The notes beneath the pieces were generated by a model. That model made no database searches and was not told the origin of the DNA. It saw nothing but the letters and a program-made list of their open reading frames with translations. From Koleobacter methoxysyntrophicus (GTDB lineage Bacteria > Bacillota > Thermosediminibacteria > Koleobacterales > Koleobacteraceae), in NCBI RefSeq assembly GCF_017301615.1, contig NZ_CP059066.1, forward strand, positions 2,740,888-2,804,887: a stretch of DNA of 64,000 bases. The letters run 5' to 3'. Shown in pieces: positions 59,536 to 64,000 of this stretch (position 1 is the stretch's first letter; the number at the start of each line of letters is the position of its first letter). The position numbers and the translations under genes were made by a program.

Positions 59536-60330
59536 TTACAACACAAACCTCTCAATAACCTTTGCTACTCCGTCGTTATCATTGGTATCGGTGACAAAAT
59601 CAGCCTGTTCCCGAATCTCCTCAGGAGAGTTACCCATTGCAACCCCCAGACCGGCATATCTTATCATGCTGAGGTCATTGAAACTATCCCCTATCGCAAT
59701 GACCTCAGCAGGGGAAATCCGGAATTTCTCGGCCAGATATGCAACGGCAGCCCCCTTTGTAGCCTCCCGGTGGGTTATTTCAAGATAAAAAGATTTGGAT
59801 TTAGCGAGGCTTAACATTTTACTATAATTTTTCTGAAGAACATCTAATACCTTATCAATTTTTGGACTCTTTTCAATAACCAGGATTTTGGTCGGCCCCT
59901 CTTTCATAAACTCCCTCAGGTCGCCGACGGGGTTCACAGGGACATTATACATCTCCCCATATTCTACAGCTTCCTCATTTAAATCCTTAACATATAGGTT
60001 ATCGTCTATATATATATTAGCATGGCATCCTATAGATTCTATTATTTCCAGTAACTCAACAGCATAATTCAGAGGTACTGGTTTATGGTAATATATCTCT
60101 TCAGAACGAATCCCTCTTACCAGACCACCCTGATAAGTAATAAGGGGGATATCCAGATTTAAGTCAAGGGCATATTTCTTTGTAGCCCTGAACATTCTTC
60201 CTGTTGCTATTGTGACCATAACCCCTCTTTTTAAAGCTTCTTCAATGGCCCCTTTATTTCTTTTGCTAATTTCAAGGTCATGGTTCAAAAGAGTATCATC
60301 TAAATCCACAGCTACTAATTTGTAACTCAA
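59536..60330 (-). CDS. Cof-type HAD phosphatase
   Basis: The 264-residue HAD IIB protein has motif I VAVDLDDTLL, motif II VTIATGRMF, the C2B cap (about 85-185) and the Lys/motif IV region REATKGAAVAYLAEKF ... IAIGDSFNDLSMIRYAG. Such enzymes dephosphorylate sugar phosphates or flavin/pyridoxal phosphates. TTG at 60330 with GGAGG 8 bases upstream is preferred to the ATG at 60372, which has no ribosome-binding site. It precedes the PGI/PMI gene by 30 bases. Confidence 0.87.
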   Translation of the reverse strand: MSYKLVAVDLDDTLLNHDLEISKRNKGAIEEALKRGVMVTIATGRMFRATKKYALDLNLDIPLITYQGGLVRGIRSEEIYYHKPVPLNYAVELLEIIESIGCHANIYIDDNLYVKDLNEEAVEYGEMYNVPVNPVGDLREFMKEGPTKILVIEKSPKIDKVLDVLQKNYSKMLSLAKSKSFYLEITHREATKGAAVAYLAEKFRISPAEVIAIGDSFNDLSMIRYAGLGVAMGNSPEEIREQADFVTDTNDNDGVAKVIERFVL

Positions 60331-60432
60331 TCCCCTTCCCTCCAAGCTTTTTGATTTTAGTTTTATCAACATTTAATAGTATTCTATGTTACAGAAAAAA
60401 TACCTCTAATTTTTAACCTGTTTTTAACAAAC

Positions 60433-60455
60433 AAAAAAGCCTTATTCAGGCTCTA
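60433..60455 (-). terminator. Terminator kept from the GGDEF relic
   Basis: On the minus strand AGCCT / AGGCT with a five-base loop followed by TTTTTT. The relic's stop codon lies in the loop. Confidence 0.7.
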
Positions 60456-60567
60456 AACAACAAATCCTATTCTTCCCGCTATTTTTCGCCTTATAAAGTG
60501 CAGCATTTGTCCTGTCAATAAATCTGGTGCCAATATCTCTCTTCTCTTTAAGATTAAAAGATATTAC
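60442..60567 (-). pseudogene. C-terminal tail of a GGDEF diguanylate cyclase
   Basis: A 41-codon minus-strand frame reads ...KEKRDIGTRFIDRTNAALYK then AKNSGKNRICCLEPE. FIDRxxxALYxAKxxGKNR is the classic end of a GGDEF domain. The rest of the domain, including the GG(D/E)EF site, is gone; the frame runs into the 3' end of the aminotransferase gene with 14 bases of overlap. Evidently a deletion joined the aminotransferase to the cyclase tail. Confidence 0.8.
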
Positions 60568-61717
60568 TTTCTTTTATTAAAGCAAGTGCCTCTTCTATAA
60601 TCTCCTCGGGCTGTACAAGGGCAATTCTGACAAACCGTTTACCCCTTTCCCCAAAACTGGATCCTGGAGTCACGGCAACCCCTGTTTTCTCCAAGAGGAA
60701 AAGAGTGAATTCCATAGAATCAGAAAACCCTTCAGGAATGGGCGCCCACACAAACATGGTGGCCGGAGGCTTTCTTATTTTCCATCCTATAGAATTTAAT
60801 CCATCGACCAGAATATCCCTGCGTTTTTGATACCTCAATGCTGTCTCTTTAACATATTCCTGAGGCCCTTCAAGGGCTGCAATTGCAGCTTTTTGAATTG
60901 GTAAAAAAATTCCATAATCCATATTGGACTTTAGGATTTTCAAATTTCTTATTATTTCTTCGTTCCCCAATGCGAAGCCGACCCTACACCCTGCCATATT
61001 ATATGTTTTAGATAAGGAATTAAATTCAACCCCAATCTCTAAAGCACCTTCGAAACTGAGGAAACTGCCGGCTTTGTAACCATCAAAGGTCAATTCACAA
61101 TATGCATTATCATGCAGGACAATTATATCATATTCCTTTGCAAAATCAATTAATTTTCTGTAAAATTCCGGGGGTGCTATGGCAGTAACAGGGTTATTAG
61201 GGTAAGAAACTATCATAAACTTTGCCTTTGCAGCCACATCAGAAGGTATTTCATCCAAATCTATAAGGAATCCCTTTTCTTCTTTTAAAGGCATAGTTAC
61301 TATTCTTGCACCCGCAAGCAAAGGCCCCGCGCTAAATATTGGATATCCCGGATCAGGAACTAAAACGGTATCACCGGGATCTACAATAGTAAGGGATATA
61401 TGAGCCAGACCGTCCTGAGAGCCTATAAGTGACGAAATCTGTGTTTTAGGATTTAGCTCAACCCCGAAACGTCTTTTATACCAGCAGGCTGCAGCATCAA
61501 GGAGCTCCGGTAAATCTGAAATAGCATATACGTAGTTTTTATCATCGGATATTTCCCGTTTTAATACTTCAATTATATGAGGTGCCGGCGGCATATCAGG
61601 TGCCCCCACACTCAAGTCAACAACCTTCCTGCCCCTTGAAAGAAGTTCTTCCTTCTTTTCCTTCATCATGGCAAAGACTGCTGACCGAAAGTTTTTCATC
61701 CTTGAAGAAAACTCCAT
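60554..61717 (-). CDS. PLP-dependent aminotransferase, class I (DapL/AspC-like)
   Basis: The 387-residue fold-type I aminotransferase has VDLSVGAPDMPPAPHIIEVL, SYPNNPVTAIAPPEFYRKL, HDNAYCELTF and the PLP lysine in FNSLSKTYNMAGCRVGFA, with FVRIALVQPEE near the end. It is closest in style to LL-diaminopimelate or aspartate/aromatic aminotransferase relatives; the substrate is not certain. The stop region is fused to a GGDEF relic, but the C-terminus looks normal. Confidence 0.87.
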   Translation of the reverse strand: MEFSSRMKNFRSAVFAMMKEKKEELLSRGRKVVDLSVGAPDMPPAPHIIEVLKREISDDKNYVYAISDLPELLDAAACWYKRRFGVELNPKTQISSLIGSQDGLAHISLTIVDPGDTVLVPDPGYPIFSAGPLLAGARIVTMPLKEEKGFLIDLDEIPSDVAAKAKFMIVSYPNNPVTAIAPPEFYRKLIDFAKEYDIIVLHDNAYCELTFDGYKAGSFLSFEGALEIGVEFNSLSKTYNMAGCRVGFALGNEEIIRNLKILKSNMDYGIFLPIQKAAIAALEGPQEYVKETALRYQKRRDILVDGLNSIGWKIRKPPATMFVWAPIPEGFSDSMEFTLFLLEKTGVAVTPGSSFGERGKRFVRIALVQPEEIIEEALALIKESNIF

Positions 61718-61840
61718 ATCATCATCCCTTTCTGCAAATTTATAAACATAGAATTTAAAAAGAACTTTTTTTAATTATAACATACTTTCATAGTTTAATA
61801 TAAGAGCAAAATCTTGTACTATAATTTACTTCATTCCATC

Positions 61841-62345
61841 TTATGCAAGCCCTTTTTCTATTCTTCTTCTTAAGGATAGAAATATTAGTAATGTCAAACC
61901 TAAAATCCAGCCCGTATAAGTCCATACCTGTTTCCATGTTACAGTGCCCGTTATAATACCTCTAAGCCCGATAAATGACCAGTAAAAAGGGGACCAGTAC
62001 AGCAGTATGTGTTTGTCATGTGGCAACAGAATGGCACCCAGCATTGAGGCAGATACTACTAAAAAGCCTATCTTCATATTTGCAATTCCTGCTATCTGAT
62101 TGCTGCTTATAACACCCATAATAAAGCCAAAGATTACTGTTATAAATGAGCTTGCAAGGATAATTATTAAGATCATTAACTTATTAATATTTGGCAGATT
62201 CAATATCCACAGCATAGTATATGCCTGGACAAGGGGGAGCAAAAAGCCTATAAGGCTTTTGCCTACTACAAATTCAAACCCAGTCATAGGTGTAACATTT
62301 AAAGCGTTCAAAGTTTTTGACCGCTTTTCTTCAATAACCGTCCTG
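61841..62345 (-). pseudogene. 5'-truncated ABC-2 type permease
   Basis: The surviving frame starts at TVIEEKRSKTLNALNVTPM, the cytosolic EEK-x-x-x-TL motif in the middle of ABC-2/NatB-like permeases, and continues with four to five membrane helices to the end (IFLSLRRRIEKGLA). The N-terminal half is missing. The frame continues upstream to an ATG at 62416, but those residues are antisense of azlC/azlD, so they are not native. No ATPase partner is present. Confidence 0.75.
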
Positions 62346-62393
62346 GCATCAGCTGCTGGTGCAGTCTTTTTTCTCAAGGAGGGTGAAGCATAA
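62346..62393 (+). pseudogene. 3' remnant of azlC
   Basis: The plus frame directly before azlD reads ASAAGAVFFLKEGEA and stops at TAA (62391-62393), overlapping the azlD ATG as TAATG, the normal azlC-azlD junction. The rest of azlC has been replaced by the oppositely oriented permease fragment. Confidence 0.65.
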
Positions 62394-62713
62394 TGGATAA
62401 TATATCGTTTGATCATCTCTGGCTGGTTGTAATTGCAATGGGAATTGTAACCTATCTTCCCCGAATGCTTCCAATGGTTCTGCTTCAGAAGGTCAAATTA
62501 CCACCTTTTATAAATCGTTTTTTAGGGTTTGTTCCTTTTGCCGTTTTGGGTGCTCTTATTTTCCCCGGTATACTTTTTTCAACGGGGAATATACCATCAG
62601 CAATTTTCGGTGGAATTATTTCGATTATCATTGCATTGTTAGACGTTAATCTGATACTGGTAGTTCTTGGGGGTATCCTCAGTGTATTTGTATGGCAGGT
62701 GCTTATCCAATAG
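62393..62713 (+). CDS. azlD: AzlD-family branched-chain amino acid exporter subunit
   Basis: The 106-residue membrane protein has about four helices and family features VIAMGIVTYLPRMLPMVLLQ and FLGFVPFAVLGALIFPGI. AzlD works with AzlC in exporting branched-chain amino acids and analogues. AAGGAGGG precedes the ATG. With azlC reduced to its tail, the protein probably has no partner here, so function is doubtful unless another azlC exists. Confidence 0.88.
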   Translation: MDNISFDHLWLVVIAMGIVTYLPRMLPMVLLQKVKLPPFINRFLGFVPFAVLGALIFPGILFSTGNIPSAIFGGIISIIIALLDVNLILVVLGGILSVFVWQVLIQ

Positions 62714-62812
62714 TCCAAATTAACAGTCGCTTATGTGTTTGCCATTTACTCAACTAGACTTGCCGTATCCTGAGTAAAGTATATAGCCATTAAATAACTT
62801 TTTTGGGACAAT

Positions 62813-62834
62813 AAAAAAGCACCGTAAACGGTGC
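62813..62834 (-). terminator. Terminator hairpin
   Basis: On the minus strand GCACCGT / ACGGTGC with a two-base loop, followed by TTTTTT, downstream of the LysM gene. Confidence 0.8.
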
Positions 62835-62841
62835 CTATTAA

Positions 62842-62885
62842 ACGTTAATTCTGACTGCTCCCCGCAACAAGTGACGGGGCTTTCG
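62842..62885 (-). mobile_element. Possible IS200/IS605 right-end hairpin
   Basis: On the minus strand GAAAGCCCCGTCACTTGTTG then CGGGGAGCAGTCAG: a CCCCG/CGGGG hairpin followed by AGCAGTCA. This resembles right ends of IS605-type elements. There is no adjacent tnpB, so it is only a similarity. Confidence 0.3.
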
Positions 62886-62894
62886 CCTAAATTT

Positions 62895-63263
62895 TTAGTA
62901 ATAGTCATAATGAGGATCATCAGCAGCCGGAACAATTATAATCTGACCGGGATAAATTTTATTAGGGTCCCTCAATCTGTTTCTTCTTAATATGGCATTA
63001 ACTGAAGACCCGAATCTCCTTGCTATTACTGTCAGTGTATCACTCCTTTGAATTTTATACAGAATTTCTCTTCTTTCAGGCGGAGGTAACATAAAAGGAG
63101 GTATCGGTTCCGGGTGGCAAACAGGAACACCAACAATCTGGCCTGGACATATTCTTCCGGGGTCCGGAATATAATTAGCTCTCCTTATGGCATCGATGGT
63201 AGTTTCAAATCGACGCGCAAGAATATATAAAGAATCTCCGGGCTGCACAACATATACTATCAA
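62895..63263 (-). CDS. Protein with two LysM domains
   Basis: The 122-residue protein is two LysM repeats: residues 3-48 (YVVQPGDSLYILARRFETTI ... GQIVGVPVC) and 68-113 (YKIQRSDTLTVIARRFGSSV ... PGQIIIVPA), joined by a Pro-rich linker, with a short DDPHYDYY tail. There is no signal peptide. LysM proteins of this sort in spore formers are often spore-coat or cortex-associated (SafA-like) and bind peptidoglycan. It lies upstream of nothing co-directional and 60 bases from glgA. Confidence 0.85.
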   Translation of the reverse strand: MIVYVVQPGDSLYILARRFETTIDAIRRANYIPDPGRICPGQIVGVPVCHPEPIPPFMLPPPERREILYKIQRSDTLTVIARRFGSSVNAILRRNRLRDPNKIYPGQIIIVPAADDPHYDYY

Positions 63264-63323
63264 TTTAAATTCCCCCTTTCTATAATAATATATTATTCAG
63301 AAGGGGGAACAGGGTTAACATTT

Positions 63324-64000
63324 TTATGCTATCCTTATAAAATCCTTTTTCCTGCTTATTGCTTCTTCATAAAGCTCTATATATTCCGAACCTGCCTTAT
63401 ACCATGAAAAATCAAGCTTCATTATATGTTTCACTAATCGGTGCCACCGCTGAGGATATTCATTGTACAGTTTTAATGCCCTTTTTAGTGTATTAATCAT
63501 AGCTCCTGCATCGTAATTTTCAAAAACAAATCCGCTCCCGTTCCCTGTTTCGAAATTGTAGTCAATAACGGTATCGGCAAGCCCGCCCGTAGCCCTTACA
63601 ACAGGAACAGTGCCGTATCTCATGCTGATTAGCTGACCCAGGCCACAGGGTTCAAAACGAGAGGGCATGAGAAACATATCCGCCCCGGCATAGATCTTCT
63701 GGGCGAGAATGCCGTTGAATCCTATGAACAGCCCCATTTTTTCTGGATATCTTCCCTTAATATCAGATAAAGCTCCCTCATAATAGGGATCTCCTGCACC
63801 CAGAATTACCAGCTGTATATCTAATTTCATTAATTCATCTATAGCCTGCAAAATTAAATCTATACCCTTCTGGTCTACGAGACGGCTAACTACCCCAATT
63901 ACAGGAATATCTATTATAGGTAGTCCCATCTCCCTTTGAAGGGCATATTTGTTTTCCTTTTTATCTTCCGGTTCGTCTGCCGAGTAGTTTTTATATATTC
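63324..64000 (-). CDS. glgA: Glycogen synthase (GT5), C-terminal part, runs off the window
   Basis: The visible 225 C-terminal residues begin at the window edge with YKNYSADEPEDKKENKYALQ, typical of ADP-glucose-type glycogen synthases, then IGVVSRLVDQKGIDLIL (donor-binding), FIGFNGILAQKIYAGADMFL and MPSRFEPCGLGQLISMRYGT (E-x7-E equivalent), ending in an Arg/Lys tail. It elongates alpha-1,4-glucan using an NDP-glucose. The 5' half is beyond 64000. The reading frame is open through the edge, so the ATG at 63929 is internal. Confidence 0.93.
   Translation of the reverse strand, partial: IYKNYSADEPEDKKENKYALQREMGLPIIDIPVIGVVSRLVDQKGIDLILQAIDELMKLDIQLVILGAGDPYYEGALSDIKGRYPEKMGLFIGFNGILAQKIYAGADMFLMPSRFEPCGLGQLISMRYGTVPVVRATGGLADTVIDYNFETGNGSGFVFENYDAGAMINTLKRALKLYNEYPQRWHRLVKHIMKLDFSWYKAGSEYIELYEEAISRKKDFIRIA

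Noticed and set aside
62100-62393. 97-codon plus-strand frame leading into azlD
   Set aside because: Only its last 15 or so codons are azlC; the remainder is antisense to the ABC-2 permease fragment, so it is not a real gene.

Overview
The window looks like chromosomal DNA of an anaerobic, endospore-forming Clostridia-type Firmicute, possibly moderately thermophilic. The evidence is low G+C with strong SigA-like promoters, T-box leaders, the sporulation pair YtrH/YtrI, the whiA-yvcK-rapZ block, pyruvate formate-lyase with its activase, a TRAP (mtrB) gene, and a selenocysteine tRNA. Species cannot be named from this sequence alone.

Layout. 1-2.9 kb is a worn accessory edge: a tyrosine recombinase with an internal deletion, a start-less ORF, a ChrB-like/MFS gene pair behind a promoter with a palindrome in its spacer, and a group II intron scrap. 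2.9-6.9 kb holds a lytic transglycosylase, an L,D-transpeptidase, T-box-controlled tyrS, tRNA-Leu(CAG) and a ModE-type regulator. 7.2-19.1 kb (minus strand) is a complete leucine set plus ilvB/ilvN/ilvC/ilvE. It is governed by three T-boxes, whose specifier triplets read Leu (CTC), Ile (ATC) and probably Val (GTC), and by two ykkC-subtype (ppGpp-class) riboswitches, each in tandem with a T-box. 19.1-28.4 kb carries fxsA, a thioesterase, pyk, pfkA, mtrB, dnaE and a CBS/HTH regulator. 28.4-34.6 kb carries HPr, whiA, yvcK, rapZ, a PHP enzyme and nagZ. 34.7-38.9 kb has a HAD hydrolase, a YlbF protein and pflBA behind a ZTP riboswitch. 38.9-47.9 kb has transporters, RtcB, YtrH/YtrI, tRNA-Sec, murB and an orphan sugar-binding lipoprotein followed by an unassigned structured RNA candidate.

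48-60.3 kb is an alpha-glucan/sugar-phosphate neighbourhood: two tiny paralogous proteins, a GT4 glycosyltransferase, a nucleotidyltransferase fused to a degenerate phosphomutase domain, a GH57 branching-type enzyme, a DUF4912 protein, a GH15 glucoamylase, a ROK glucokinase, a PHP enzyme, a dual phosphoglucose/phosphomannose isomerase and a Cof-type phosphatase. A glycogen synthase runs off the right edge. 60.4-62.9 kb is decayed: a GGDEF tail, a 5'-truncated ABC-2 permease fused head-on to a 5'-truncated azlC, an intact azlD, and a possible IS200/IS605-type end.

The most interesting layer is RNA: three T-boxes partitioning one pathway among its three end products, overlaid twice with an alarmone-class aptamer. 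Next come the unassigned three-way-junction RNA at 46.46-46.56 kb, the TRAP gene with an overlapping mini-ORF, and several transposon or enzyme relics reduced to their 3' tails.
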